Positions 24,470-34,337 of a stretch of 64,000 nt of DNA are shown here, in pieces. The notes under the pieces are model-generated. The model worked only from the letters and a program-made list of their open reading frames with translations, did not search any database and was not told the DNA's origin. The position numbers were made by a program, and so were the translations under genes. The stretch lies in NCBI GenBank assembly GCA_964427155.1, contig CAYRSC010000016.1, positions 117,139-181,138 on the forward strand, given 5' to 3'. Source of the DNA: Desulfothermus sp964427155 (lineage in GTDB: Bacteria > Desulfobacterota > Desulfovibrionia > Desulfovibrionales > Desulfothermaceae). Each line of letters starts with the position of its first letter. The first letter of the stretch is position 1.

Positions 24470-26032
24470 TCAAAAAAGTTCAATCATAGGTCCACTATCT
24501 CCTTGGGTTTCTGTTTCATTCAATGTCCTGGCGTGGGTTTCCCTCTCCCTTTGCATCTTATATTTCGCCTTCATATCCTCTGCACTGGGGACAGTGAGCC
24601 TGTCTAGCTCCTTATAGTCCTGAGCATCCAGGATAGAGCGATAGGTCTTGCAGAATCCGTTTATCTCCTCCAAAATAAACTGGATATTTTCCAGTTGCTG
24701 TCTGGTTATATCCTGAAACTGGATGCTTGCCATTGCATCCATTATCTCCCTGGTGAGCACCTCGGAGTGGCTCCTTATTTCTTCAATCATGGAGGCCCTT
24801 ATCTCTTCAGTCCGGGTGTTTAAGGAGAGCAGGTCATTTAGCTCCTGCTCTATGGCCATAAACCGCTCCTCCCTCTCTTTTTGTTCCTCCACCCTCTGCA
24901 GGGAAGAGAATCTCTCTTTTACCTCCTCAATTACAGAGGATATCTTGTCGTTTATGTGGTTGGTGAGTTCATTGGATTTATCTGCCAGGCGTTTAATTTC
25001 ACCTGCTACCACTGCAAATCCCTTTCCCGCCTCTCCTGCCCTTGCGGCCTCAATAGAGGCGTTTAAGGAGAGGAGCTTGGTCCTGTCCGCTATCTCCTCC
25101 ACCTGGTCCACCAACTCCCTTAGCCCATTTACCTCCTGGATAAGGACTTTTATGTTCTCCACATTCTTCTTAAACTCCTCCATCTGGACACCAAACTGTT
25201 CCTTTAAGGACTCCAGCATCTCTCGCCAGTCATTGGCCTCTCCAGCTACCTCATTCCATAGACTAAGGATCTCTTCATTCCCCCGATTCAGGATCTCTAT
25301 ATTTTCTTTGGATAACCCCTCTATCCTATTGAGGGCCTCAATTATGGACATGGCGGCCTCTTCTGTGGAGGAGTTTATATTTTGAAATTGTCCTATTATT
25401 ACATTGTTTATACGGGGAAGCTCTTCCAGAAAATGCTTTCCCTTTGTCTCTATTATCTTTATATTGTTAAATATCTTGTCCAATCCCACCTTGTGGTCCT
25501 TGAGGATCTCCCTTTCCTTATCTGTTGCGGATTTGGCCAGTAACATAAATTTTTTCTGGAGCTTATAAAGGAACTCAAAAGTGTTGATTATATAATCTGA
25601 TATGGGAAATGTATTATCCTCCTCACTCTTGCTCCATAAAAGTCCAATTTCCTTTTCATAACTGTCAATTGAGTCTATAACCTCCTTTAATATACGGGGA
25701 TCAGGTTTGTATATCTGTCTATTTTTTAGGATCTGAGACAACTCTTTATAATGACTTAATATGTCTGTAATATATAACTCTATATTTTTATGTACAGACA
25801 TGCCACACTCATTAAATCTATTTTTAATTATTTTTTTTATCTCTTTTTTTATAAAAAAATAGCTGATTATAATAAATAAGAGAAACAGGATAGAAGTGAC
25901 TAAGTAATGTATATGCAGTTTAAAGTAAAGAAGCACTATTATAGCCCCATAAATAAATGCCGCTATAAAAGATATAATTGCAATTGTTATAAATCTCTTG
26001 TCCTCTCTTGATAGGGCATTGTCCTCCTTCAT
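24470..26032 (-). CDS. membrane MCP with CheZ-like D-x3-Q motif
   Basis: 520 residues. Two membrane helices (about 14-37 and 41-61) with only a few residues between them, so there is no periplasmic sensor; a cytoplasmic helical region follows. The signalling tip is ADRTKLLSLNASIEAARAGEAG (about 316-334). Near the C-terminus IQFQDITRQQLENI (438-450) has D441 and Q445 in the same spacing as the catalytic Asp143/Gln147 of CheZ (DLTGQ). It is the first gene of the operon, behind AAGGAGAGG, and follows the promoter at 26125-26153. Confidence 0.88.
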   Translation of the reverse strand: MKEDNALSREDKRFITIAIISFIAAFIYGAIIVLLYFKLHIHYLVTSILFLLFIIISYFFIKKEIKKIIKNRFNECGMSVHKNIELYITDILSHYKELSQILKNRQIYKPDPRILKEVIDSIDSYEKEIGLLWSKSEEDNTFPISDYIINTFEFLYKLQKKFMLLAKSATDKEREILKDHKVGLDKIFNNIKIIETKGKHFLEELPRINNVIIGQFQNINSSTEEAAMSIIEALNRIEGLSKENIEILNRGNEEILSLWNEVAGEANDWREMLESLKEQFGVQMEEFKKNVENIKVLIQEVNGLRELVDQVEEIADRTKLLSLNASIEAARAGEAGKGFAVVAGEIKRLADKSNELTNHINDKISSVIEEVKERFSSLQRVEEQKEREERFMAIEQELNDLLSLNTRTEEIRASMIEEIRSHSEVLTREIMDAMASIQFQDITRQQLENIQFILEEINGFCKTYRSILDAQDYKELDRLTVPSAEDMKAKYKMQRERETHARTLNETETQGDSGPMIELF

Positions 26033-26077
26033 TTTTCCTCTCCTTGAAATTTTGAATCTGCTAGGAAAAGTACTTCT

Positions 26078-26092
26078 AAAAGTGTCACTTTT
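26078..26092. promoter_or_regulatory. palindrome in the che operon leader
   Basis: AAAAGTG-T-CACTTTT is a perfect 7+7 inverted repeat, with a second palindrome AAGTACTT at 26068-26075. Both lie between the predicted transcript start and the first MCP gene, where a repressor would block the operon. Confidence 0.5.
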
Positions 26093-26124
26093 AATAATTT
26101 TAGTATAACGCGCACATAGAAATT

Positions 26125-26153
26125 ATTAAATCCCAAATAAGGTGTCATGTCAA
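26125..26153 (-). promoter_or_regulatory. sigma-70 promoter of the chemotaxis operon
   Basis: On the minus strand a perfect TTGACA (26148-26153), 17-base spacer and TTTAAT (26125-26130, five of six) give one of the best promoters in the window, with a leader of about 85 bases. Confidence 0.7.
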
Positions 26154-26346
26154 TCTATCTTGAGGAGTTTCACTGGGATAAAGGCAATAATTTTATTACG
26201 CATCTTTTGTGGCATGTCAACAGGAGAAAGGGGGGTATTTACCCTTGACTTGAATACGTTGTGGCATCAATAATCAAAATTTTATGTGGATTTAATCTAG
26301 TCTTTTAAAGGTCAGGGAAACCCATTTGTCCGGGGAGGTAAAAGAG

Positions 26347-27342
26347 GTGATTTTGTTGGAGGGAGTGGTTTCACAGCTATCCACTGGGTATCTGGTATTG
26401 GGGGTGGTATCTCTGGTAATACTTCTCTCCTTTGGTGCGGATTGGGCAATTGATGGGGCGGTCAATCTTGCCTATTCCACCAATGTATCCAGGGTAGTGA
26501 TAGGTGCCACTATTGTCTCCTTGGGCACCACTCTCCCTGAGGTGTTTGTCTCTGTAATGGCGGCTATAAATGGTAACCCTGGTCTTTCCCTTGGCAATGG
26601 GGTGGGCTCCATCATAGTGGACACAGGTCTCATCCTGGGTCTTACGTGCATACTCTCTCCTGTGCCAGTGGATCGGTTTATCCTGAACAGGACTGGTTGG
26701 ATACAGGTTGGTGCTGCCACCCTGTTGGTGGTTTTGTCTGTGGGGATAAGAGGGGTTTCTCCCTCCTCCCCTGTGCTGGGGAGATGGGTTGGGGTGTTAT
26801 TTCTATCTCTTTTGGTGGGGTATCTATATCTCACCCTTGCATGGGCGCGTCACCTCTCTCCTGGGGAAGAAAGAGGGCCCAGGGCCTCTTATTCTGTCTT
26901 GTTTTCTCTTTTTCTGGTAATATTGGGGCTTGTAGTGGTGGTGGCAAGCTCCAAGTTTCTGGTGGTAATGGCCCAGGAACTGGCCAGGCGCATGGGCGTA
27001 TCTGACGATGTGATTGCCGCCACCATGGTGGCATTTGGGACCTCTCTGCCTGAGCTGGTTACTGCCATCACTGCGGTGAGAAAGGGTCATCCTGAGATTA
27101 TGGTGGGGAATGTGGTGGGTGCAGATGTGTTAAATTGTCTCTTTGTGATTGGTGCATCTGCCCTTGCCTCCCCTCTGAAGGTCACCCCTCTTTTTTTTCG
27201 TCTCCACTATCCTGTAATGCTCCTTCTCCTCTATTCCCTCCGCATCTTTATCTCCACAAATAGAGGGGGATATTTCAAGAGATGGCAGGGGTTGTGGCTG
27301 GTGGGGATATATCTCAGCTATGTGGTGCTCCAATACTATTGA
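26347..27342 (+). CDS. sodium/calcium exchanger family protein
   Basis: About 331 residues, hydrophobic throughout (some ten membrane spans), with the two alpha repeats of the CaCA family: ATIVSLGTTLPEVFVSVMAA then GNGVGSIIVDTG in the first half and ATMVAFGTSLPELVTAITA then GNVVGADVLNCL in the second. The G-T-S/T-L-P-E acidic residues bind the cation. It probably exports Ca2+ (or moves K+) against Na+ or H+. An open frame reaches TTG 26326, but GGGGAGG at 26332-26338 places the ribosome eight bases before GTG 26347, which I chose. It stands alone, facing away from the chemotaxis operon. Confidence 0.88.
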   Translation: MILLEGVVSQLSTGYLVLGVVSLVILLSFGADWAIDGAVNLAYSTNVSRVVIGATIVSLGTTLPEVFVSVMAAINGNPGLSLGNGVGSIIVDTGLILGLTCILSPVPVDRFILNRTGWIQVGAATLLVVLSVGIRGVSPSSPVLGRWVGVLFLSLLVGYLYLTLAWARHLSPGEERGPRASYSVLFSLFLVILGLVVVVASSKFLVVMAQELARRMGVSDDVIAATMVAFGTSLPELVTAITAVRKGHPEIMVGNVVGADVLNCLFVIGASALASPLKVTPLFFRLHYPVMLLLLYSLRIFISTNRGGYFKRWQGLWLVGIYLSYVVLQYY

Positions 27343-27370
27343 GCCAGAGGGATATGTGGGGAGGTTAAGG

Positions 27371-27408
27371 CCCTTCTTTTAAAAGGGAGTTTCAGGGGAC
27401 TTCCCCTG
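27371..27408. terminator. candidate hairpins after the exchanger gene
   Basis: CTTTTAAAAG at 27376-27385 and the near-perfect CAGGGGA-CT-TCCCCTG at 27393-27408 are self-complementary and lie in the gap before the glycogen operon. Only a weak T-tract follows, so termination is uncertain. Confidence 0.35.
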
Positions 27409-27429
27409 GCGCCTTTTCCCTAGATTGTG

Positions 27430-27458
27430 TTGAATTTGATGTAAATAGGGGTTATAGT
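27430..27458 (+). promoter_or_regulatory. promoter of the glycogen operon
   Basis: TTGAAT (27430-27435), 17-base spacer, TATAGT (27453-27458), about 40 bases before the ATG at 27498. Confidence 0.5.
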
Positions 27459-27497
27459 GGGGTATAAAATCTGAATAAAAGAGATTGAGGACATGTT

Positions 27498-30400
27498 ATG
27501 ACCATTGTGGTTACACACTCACTGATTCAGTCCCCTGCCCCGGGGAAACGTCTCTGTGTGTTTGAAGGGGATACCATAAGGTTTGAGCTCAGGTGTAGGG
27601 ACCCCCTCCCTGGAAGGGCATTTGTGAGGACCAATATTGGGCATGTATCCCAGAGGAGGAGGGAGATAATTCGTTCAGTGGAGCGGGACGAGGTTCAATT
27701 TTTTATGGATTGGTACGATATTCCCCTCATCCCCTATGATGAAAATAGACATGTTATAAACCTTCCCCTTACCCAGTCAGGACATTTTGAGGCAAAGTGC
27801 TATTTCCTCTCGTCTGAGGGAACCATGCTCTGGCCAGAGGGAGATAATACAGAGATAAATGTGAAACCTGCCCACACCATTGGAGGGAATACCATATATA
27901 ATGCCTTTATTCGTCTCTTTGGTCCAGGGAAATATGGCAGGGATTATGAGAGGGAGTTTGATCTCTCTCCTCTGGATGAGGCAGGATTTGCTGTTATTCC
28001 TCCTTCTGGAAGATTCAGGGACCTTATAGAGGAACTGGACTTTATAGTCCATGAACTGGGATGCAGGTATATCCAGCTCCTTCCCATATTCCCAGTTCCC
28101 ACCACCTTTGGGAGGATGGGAAGGTTTGGAAGCCCCTATGCAGTTCTGGATTTCTTTATGGTTGATCCCTCGCTGGCGGAATTTGACCCCCATGCCACTC
28201 CTGTGGAGCAGTTTATGGAATTGGTGGAAGAGGTCCACAGAAGGGGGGCAAGGGTTATTCTGGATATACCAATTAATCACACAGGATGGGGCTCCCGCAT
28301 CCATGATGTACATCCAGAATGGCTCAAGAGGACCAGGGAAGGGGAGATTGAGGTCCCTGAGGTATGGGGGGTAAGGTGGGAGGACCTCACGCGGCTAGAC
28401 TATTCCAGGAAGGAGTTGTGGGAGTATATGGCAGAGGTATTTTTGGTGTGGTGCAGGAGGGGAGTTGATGGCTTCAGGGGGGATGCAGGTTATATGATAC
28501 CCAGGCAGGTATGGGAATACATCATTGCACGGGTAAAGGACTCCTTTCCTGAGACAGTCTTTTTCCTGGAGGGGCTGGGGGGAGATATATCCATAACCCG
28601 CACTCTCCTATGTAGAGGGGGATATGACTGGGCCTATTCAGAGATATTTCAGAATTACACCCCTGAACAAATAGAGCCATATGAACTCTTTGCCAGAGAG
28701 GTATCTAACGAAGATGGCCTTATGATACATTTTTGTGAGACCCATGATAATAATCGCCTTGCCTCTGTCTCCACCACCTATGCAAAGATGAGGACTGCCC
28801 TGTGTGCCCTTTTGTCATTTTGTGGGGGTTTTGGTTTTGCAAATGGAGTGGAATGGTTTGCCACTGAAAAGATAAACGTGCACCAGATGACCTCTCTCAA
28901 CTGGGGAAGTAAAGAGAACCAGGTGGAACATATAAGGAGGTTGAATCATATACTCCTGCGTCATCCCTGTTTTCAAAGGGTTGGCGATGTAAAGTTCTTA
29001 CGTGCAGGAAGCGGTAATTTTCTTGCATTTGAGAGGAGGGAGGAGGGAGGAGATGGGGCCTTGCTGGTGTTGGTGAATCTGGACTGCCAAAGGGAGCAAT
29101 ACCTTGTGTGGAGGGAGGGTTCTGTGAAGTGCAATACCCCCCTCTATGACCTCTTGTCAGGGGAGAGGTTTTCTCCTTCCAGGGAGGGGAAGGGCATCTA
29201 TGGGGCCCGCCTTTCCCCTGGTGAGGTGAGATGTCTTAGCCCCTTTAAGGAGGATTTGGATGTGGTGAGGAGGGAAGGAGGTGAGGATGCCTCTTTTATC
29301 CAGCGAGCAAGGGCCATGTTGCTCAGGACCTTTGAATTTCTAAAGGGGACCTCTAATGTGGCATTTGACCTGGATATTGAGACCAGGTCTTTTCTAGAGG
29401 ACCCCCTCTCCTTTCTAAGGCATCGCTGGGGTGTGAGAGGGGTTCAGGTGGTGGTGTGGAAGTGGCCTGAGGATGTGAAAAGAGAGGTGGTACTTCCTCA
29501 AGGACATCTCCTTTTAGTGGAATCTTCCTTTCCTTTCAGGATAGAGCTAGCCTTAAATAAAAAGGTGCTTTTTGCATCTCACTCCCTGCGTTACAGGGGT
29601 GGATATTTTTCCATATTCTTCCCTCCCCCTAAGATCTCCCCTGAGATGACTGAGATAGGGATGAGGATCTGGGTGTATGAAGAAGGTGAGATATTGAAAA
29701 GGGATGCCCATATCCTGTGGGTCCCTGCAGGGGTATCTCCCCTGAAACTGGAATATACCCGAAGGGAGATATTGAAGAGGTCCTATACCATGCTCCTGTC
29801 CAATTCAAGGGGTAGCATGTGTTACATCCCTGTGTGGTGGGGTAGTATCCAAAGTAAATATCACGGACTTTTGGTGGCCAATCTCAGCCCTGATTCCCTG
29901 GAGGACAGGATGGTGCTTCTGCCCAGGATGCAGGTGTGGGTATTGAATCAGGGCTATTATGCAGAGGTAAAAAAGGACTATATCCAGAGGTTTTTTTATG
30001 GACCTGGTGAGTATGGGAGATGGGATTTCTATATCCCCACAGGGCTTGGTAAACACATCCACCTTAGCATTGTGCTTTCCTTAGACGATACTGAAAATCG
30101 GATATGGGTGAGGTTTTACCGCCATCTGCCAGGAGGAGAAGGAGAGGAAGAGAGGGAGGTGGAGGTGGTGGTAAGACCAGATGTGGATTGGCGCTCCCAT
30201 CATTATCTTACAAAGGCCTATCTGGGACCGGAGCCACAATGGAATAGTTGGGTAGGTGTGGAGCCCAGGGGCTTCTCTTTTGGTCCTGCTGAGAAAGATA
30301 GATTACATATTGAGGTGAGCAAAGGCAGTTTCCATCCTGAGCCCAGGTGGGAATATATGGTTCATCTCCCTGTGGAAGAGGAAAGGGGAATGGAGGCAGA

Positions 30401-31754
30401 GACAGACCTCTTTAGTCCAGGATATTTTAAGTTTTCCATGGGAGCTGGAGAGCAGGTGGAGATATGTGCTTATATCCAGTGTGAAAGGGGAAGAAGGCCC
30501 TCTCCGTTTCCATATAATCCCCGCCCCTTTTGTGAACTTGAGTATGCCCTGAGGAGGGCAATGGAGCAGTTTGTGGTCCGTCCAGGAGATAGCTATTCAG
30601 TGGTGGCAGGATATCCCTGGTTTACAGACTGGGGAAGGGACAGCCTTATTTTTTGCAGGGGTCTTCTTGCCGCGGGCAAGAGCCATCTGGTGAAGGAGAT
30701 ACTCTCCTATTTAGGGGGATTTGAAGACAAGGGGACCCTCCCCAATCTCATAAAGGGAAAAAGACCATTAAACCGTGATACCTCTGATGCGCCCCTTTGG
30801 TTTTTGCTAGTATGCAGGGAGCTTATGGAGAAAGAGGGGGAGAAGGTGCTGGAGCTAAGGGCAGGGGAGAGGGACCTTAAGGAGGTAATCTATTCCATTG
30901 CCACCTCCTATATCCAGGGGACTGACAATGGCATTCGCATGGATATGGACAGTGGTCTTATATACAGCCCTGCCCACTTTACCTGGATGGATACCAACTA
31001 TCCTGCATGTACTCCCCGGGAGGGTTATCCCATAGAGATACAGGCCCTGTGGTATGCCGCCCTGGAGCTAATGGAGAGATTGGATAAGGATTCAGGGCAT
31101 TGTCCAGTGGCAGGAGGATGGTCCTTTATAAAGAAAAAGGTAAAAAAGTCTATTTTGGAGCTTTTCTATTTAGAGGAAAAGGGTTATCTATCAGATTGTC
31201 TTCATGCCTCTTCCTTTGTGGAGGCCCGGCAGGCAGTTAGAGATGACCATCTGCGTCCCAACCAGTTGTTTGCACTCACCCTCTCTGCGGTGGAAGAGAA
31301 GGATATATGTAGCTCTGTCCTTTCCTGGTGCGAGAGCCTTATTGTGCCAGGGGCATTGAGGTCCCTGGCTGACAGGAGGACCCAGTGTCCCGCCATTACC
31401 ATACCTTCAGAGGTGTTTGAGGACCCCTATTATTTTTATCAGGGGAGGTATGAGGGCGAGGAGGACCGGTCCAGAAAGCTGGCCTATCACAATGGAACTG
31501 CATGGTGCTGGCTCTTCCCTGCCTTATGTGAGGCATGGTTAAAGATAAGGGGAGAACCATTTAAAAAAGGCCTCTGCTCCCTTCTTATGTCTGCATCCCT
31601 TCTTCTTCGCACAGGATGCGTGGGACAGATGCCTGAGATCCTGGATGGAGATTTCCCCCATACCCAGAGGGGTTGCCTGGCCCAGGCATGGAGCGTGAGT
31701 GAATTTTATAGGGTATTAAGACTCTTTTTGTTTTATCCTGATTCCAAAATATGA
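27498..31754 (+). CDS. bifunctional glycogen debranching enzyme
   Basis: 1418 residues in two enzyme parts. Residues about 130-540 are a GH13 alpha-amylase-type barrel with VILDIPINHTGWG, nucleophile DGFRGDAG, acid/base FFLEGLGG and CETHDNNR, giving 4-alpha-glucanotransferase activity. The end, about 1010-1410, is the GDE_C amylo-alpha-1,6-glucosidase domain ((alpha/alpha)6 type) with AGYPWFTDWGRDSL and RDTSDAPLWF. A beta-rich middle section joins them. This resembles the eukaryotic debranching enzyme layout rather than bacterial GlgX, and would clear branch stubs left by the phosphorylase encoded 12 bases downstream. Confidence 0.88.
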   Translation: MTIVVTHSLIQSPAPGKRLCVFEGDTIRFELRCRDPLPGRAFVRTNIGHVSQRRREIIRSVERDEVQFFMDWYDIPLIPYDENRHVINLPLTQSGHFEAKCYFLSSEGTMLWPEGDNTEINVKPAHTIGGNTIYNAFIRLFGPGKYGRDYEREFDLSPLDEAGFAVIPPSGRFRDLIEELDFIVHELGCRYIQLLPIFPVPTTFGRMGRFGSPYAVLDFFMVDPSLAEFDPHATPVEQFMELVEEVHRRGARVILDIPINHTGWGSRIHDVHPEWLKRTREGEIEVPEVWGVRWEDLTRLDYSRKELWEYMAEVFLVWCRRGVDGFRGDAGYMIPRQVWEYIIARVKDSFPETVFFLEGLGGDISITRTLLCRGGYDWAYSEIFQNYTPEQIEPYELFAREVSNEDGLMIHFCETHDNNRLASVSTTYAKMRTALCALLSFCGGFGFANGVEWFATEKINVHQMTSLNWGSKENQVEHIRRLNHILLRHPCFQRVGDVKFLRAGSGNFLAFERREEGGDGALLVLVNLDCQREQYLVWREGSVKCNTPLYDLLSGERFSPSREGKGIYGARLSPGEVRCLSPFKEDLDVVRREGGEDASFIQRARAMLLRTFEFLKGTSNVAFDLDIETRSFLEDPLSFLRHRWGVRGVQVVVWKWPEDVKREVVLPQGHLLLVESSFPFRIELALNKKVLFASHSLRYRGGYFSIFFPPPKISPEMTEIGMRIWVYEEGEILKRDAHILWVPAGVSPLKLEYTRREILKRSYTMLLSNSRGSMCYIPVWWGSIQSKYHGLLVANLSPDSLEDRMVLLPRMQVWVLNQGYYAEVKKDYIQRFFYGPGEYGRWDFYIPTGLGKHIHLSIVLSLDDTENRIWVRFYRHLPGGEGEEEREVEVVVRPDVDWRSHHYLTKAYLGPEPQWNSWVGVEPRGFSFGPAEKDRLHIEVSKGSFHPEPRWEYMVHLPVEEERGMEAETDLFSPGYFKFSMGAGEQVEICAYIQCERGRRPSPFPYNPRPFCELEYALRRAMEQFVVRPGDSYSVVAGYPWFTDWGRDSLIFCRGLLAAGKSHLVKEILSYLGGFEDKGTLPNLIKGKRPLNRDTSDAPLWFLLVCRELMEKEGEKVLELRAGERDLKEVIYSIATSYIQGTDNGIRMDMDSGLIYSPAHFTWMDTNYPACTPREGYPIEIQALWYAALELMERLDKDSGHCPVAGGWSFIKKKVKKSILELFYLEEKGYLSDCLHASSFVEARQAVRDDHLRPNQLFALTLSAVEEKDICSSVLSWCESLIVPGALRSLADRRTQCPAITIPSEVFEDPYYFYQGRYEGEEDRSRKLAYHNGTAWCWLFPALCEAWLKIRGEPFKKGLCSLLMSASLLLRTGCVGQMPEILDGDFPHTQRGCLAQAWSVSEFYRVLRLFLFYPDSKI

Positions 31755-31766
31755 GGAGCGTGGATC

Positions 31767-34319
31767 ATGAAAAAATTTATAGCCTATCATGTCTATCCCC
31801 ATGTCCCTGAGAATCTTTCCTTTCTGGAAAAACTCATCCAGAACCTTTGGTGGTCCTGGAGGCTTGAGGCCATAGAACTCTTGAGGAGGATAGGGCCAGA
31901 TGCCTGGAAAAAGGCCAACCAGAATCCCCTTGCCATGTTTAGTGACCTTATTGAGCAACGGGTGCTGGAGGATTTTTCCAGGAATGACAATTTTCTTTCC
32001 CAGGTAAAAGAGGTAAGGGAGCAATTTGAGCAGGAGGTGTTAACCTGGCAGGACCCTGAAGATTTTGGCCTTTCTCCTGAAAGCCTTATTGCCTATTTTT
32101 CCATGGAGTATGGTATTCATGAGAGTATCCCTATATTTTCAGGGGGGCTTGGTATCCTTGCAGGGGATCATCTAAAGGCGGCCTCTGACATGGGAATACC
32201 CTTGATAGGGGTGGGGCTTTTTTATCGCTATGGATATTTTACCCAGTTTTTAAATCATGATGGGTGGCAGATGGAGGAATATCCAGAGACAGATGTTTAT
32301 TATCTCCCCCTAAAGAGGGTGAGGGACGCAGAGGGACAGAAGATATATATCACCATCCCCTCTCCCCTGGGGGAGATTCGGGCCCGGGTGTGGAAGCTAG
32401 ATGTGGGAAAGGTGGAACTGTATCTTCTGGATACCAATCTTAAGGCCAACTCCCCTGAGATAAGGGAGATAACTTCTCGTCTCTATGCAGGAGAGCCCCA
32501 TATTCGTCTGGCCCAGGAGATCCTTCTGGGAGTGGGGGGAATGAAACTTCTGGAAAGACTGGGGAAGGTCCCTTCTGTATGTCATCTAAATGAGGGACAT
32601 TGTTCCTTTGTGTGTCTGGAGAGACTTGCGCAGATGGTTAAGAGGTTTAACATCTCTCACAGGGAGGCCAAGGAACTTCTCGCCCGCAGTAATGTCTTTA
32701 CAACCCATACCCCTGTGGCCGCTGGATATGACTCATTTCCTGTGGATATGGTAAGACCTTATCTGGAGCCCTATCAAGAGATATTTCATGTCCCTGTGGA
32801 AGAGATAATCTCCTGGGGACAGCAGGGATGGAGGTATGACCCTGGTGGTAAATTTTGTATGTTTACCTTTGGGCTACGGTTTTCCCAGTACTGTAACGGG
32901 GTGAGTGAACTCCATGGGAAGGTGGCAAAGAGGATGTGGCACCATGTGTGGCCCAATAGACCCTTGGAAGAGGTGCCCATTGGATATGTTACCAATGGGG
33001 TGCACTGCACCTCCTGGATCTCCATTGAAAATCATCTCTTATTTGAGAGGCACATCTCTCCCAAGTGGTATTTGAAGGATGAAAAGGAGATACTTGAGGG
33101 AATAGACCATATATATGAGGAGGAGCTATGGAGGGCCAGGGAGTTGAGTCGTGCCCGGATGATAAGGTTTTGCAGGCAACAGATGAGAATGCAATATGAG
33201 AGGAGGAATGCCCCCAAGTCCGTGATTGATGAGGTGGAATCTGTGTTTGATCCTGAGGTGTTGACCATTGGTTTTGCACGGAGGTTTACTGCCTATAAGA
33301 GGGCAAATCTTCTTCTAAGGCATCCAGAGAGGTTAATAAAACTCATCACTTCCAAAAAACATCCCATCCAGATAGTTATGGCAGGAAAGGCCCATCCAAA
33401 GGATGAAGAGGGAAAACGTATCATCCAGCAGATAATCCAGTTTGCCCGAAATCCCGAGGTAAGACACAGATTTATCTTTCTGGAGAACTATGACATAAAC
33501 ATAGCCAGACACCTGGTCCAGGGGGTGGATGTATGGCTCAACACCCCCCGCCGTCCCTTTGAGGCATGTGGGACCTCAGGGATGAAGGCCGCCTTAAATG
33601 GGGTGCTCAATCTAAGTGTCTTGGATGGATGGTGGTGTGAGGGATATAAAGAGGATAGAGGATGGCAGATAGGAGATGGTAAGGAATACACAGATACCAA
33701 TTATCAAGATGAGGTAGAGTCTCACGCCCTATATAATATCCTTGAGGAGGAGGTGATCCCTATCTTCTATCAAAATAGGAGAGGAGACATTCCCAAGAGA
33801 TGGGTAAAGATGATGAAAGAGTCCATGAAGATGATCATAACGGAGTTTTCTGCGAGACGGATGCTCAAGGAGTATGTGGAGAGATTTTATCTTCCTTCCA
33901 ATAATAACTATTTTTCCTTAAGTGCCAATGGATGTCAGGGTGCCAGAGATGCCTCTGCCCAGCGGGAAAGGCTTATGAAACACTGGCCCTCTATTAGATT
34001 AAACACCCCTTTGAAGCTAGGACCTTCCCATTTTAGGGTAGGGGATGAGTTTGAGGTGGTGGTAGAGGTGTATCTGGGAGAGATAATGCCCGAAGAGGTA
34101 GAGGTGGAACTCTATTTTGGCAAACTAAGGGGTATGGAGGATATAGAGAAGAGTTTTGTGGAACCAATGCAGGTAGTGCAGGACAAGGGGGAAGGGGAGT
34201 ATATTTACAAGTGCAGGGTCTCATGTAAGGAGGCAGGGAGATATGGTTTTAATGTAAGGATTGTGCCCAGGGGAGATGATTATCTCAAGTATACTCCTCA
34301 TTTTATCACATGGGCATAA
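31767..34319 (+). CDS. glgP: alpha-glucan phosphorylase
   Basis: 850 residues. The N-terminal LIQNLWWSWRLEA segment is the DUF3417 region of the alpha-glucan (maltodextrin) phosphorylase branch; LNEGHCSFV, THTPVAAGYD, RFTAYKRANLL and the PLP-lysine motif GTSGMKAALNG follow. It releases glucose-1-phosphate from glycogen or maltodextrin. Catalytic residues look intact. It lies between the debranching enzyme and the synthase in the glycogen operon, and has a ribosome site AGGAGCG. Confidence 0.93.
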   Translation: MKKFIAYHVYPHVPENLSFLEKLIQNLWWSWRLEAIELLRRIGPDAWKKANQNPLAMFSDLIEQRVLEDFSRNDNFLSQVKEVREQFEQEVLTWQDPEDFGLSPESLIAYFSMEYGIHESIPIFSGGLGILAGDHLKAASDMGIPLIGVGLFYRYGYFTQFLNHDGWQMEEYPETDVYYLPLKRVRDAEGQKIYITIPSPLGEIRARVWKLDVGKVELYLLDTNLKANSPEIREITSRLYAGEPHIRLAQEILLGVGGMKLLERLGKVPSVCHLNEGHCSFVCLERLAQMVKRFNISHREAKELLARSNVFTTHTPVAAGYDSFPVDMVRPYLEPYQEIFHVPVEEIISWGQQGWRYDPGGKFCMFTFGLRFSQYCNGVSELHGKVAKRMWHHVWPNRPLEEVPIGYVTNGVHCTSWISIENHLLFERHISPKWYLKDEKEILEGIDHIYEEELWRARELSRARMIRFCRQQMRMQYERRNAPKSVIDEVESVFDPEVLTIGFARRFTAYKRANLLLRHPERLIKLITSKKHPIQIVMAGKAHPKDEEGKRIIQQIIQFARNPEVRHRFIFLENYDINIARHLVQGVDVWLNTPRRPFEACGTSGMKAALNGVLNLSVLDGWWCEGYKEDRGWQIGDGKEYTDTNYQDEVESHALYNILEEEVIPIFYQNRRGDIPKRWVKMMKESMKMIITEFSARRMLKEYVERFYLPSNNNYFSLSANGCQGARDASAQRERLMKHWPSIRLNTPLKLGPSHFRVGDEFEVVVEVYLGEIMPEEVEVELYFGKLRGMEDIEKSFVEPMQVVQDKGEGEYIYKCRVSCKEAGRYGFNVRIVPRGDDYLKYTPHFITWA

Positions 34320-34337
34320 TTATACTAAGGAGCTTAT

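Larger units (their letters stand above)
26033..26346. other. divergent regulatory region, che operon and exchanger
   Basis: About 310 bases without a gene. It contains the che operon promoter and palindromes listed separately, plus two further TTGACA-like boxes, one on the minus strand at 26215-26220 and TTGACT on the plus strand near 26247 that could serve the exchanger gene; their -10 boxes are poor. Confidence 0.5.
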
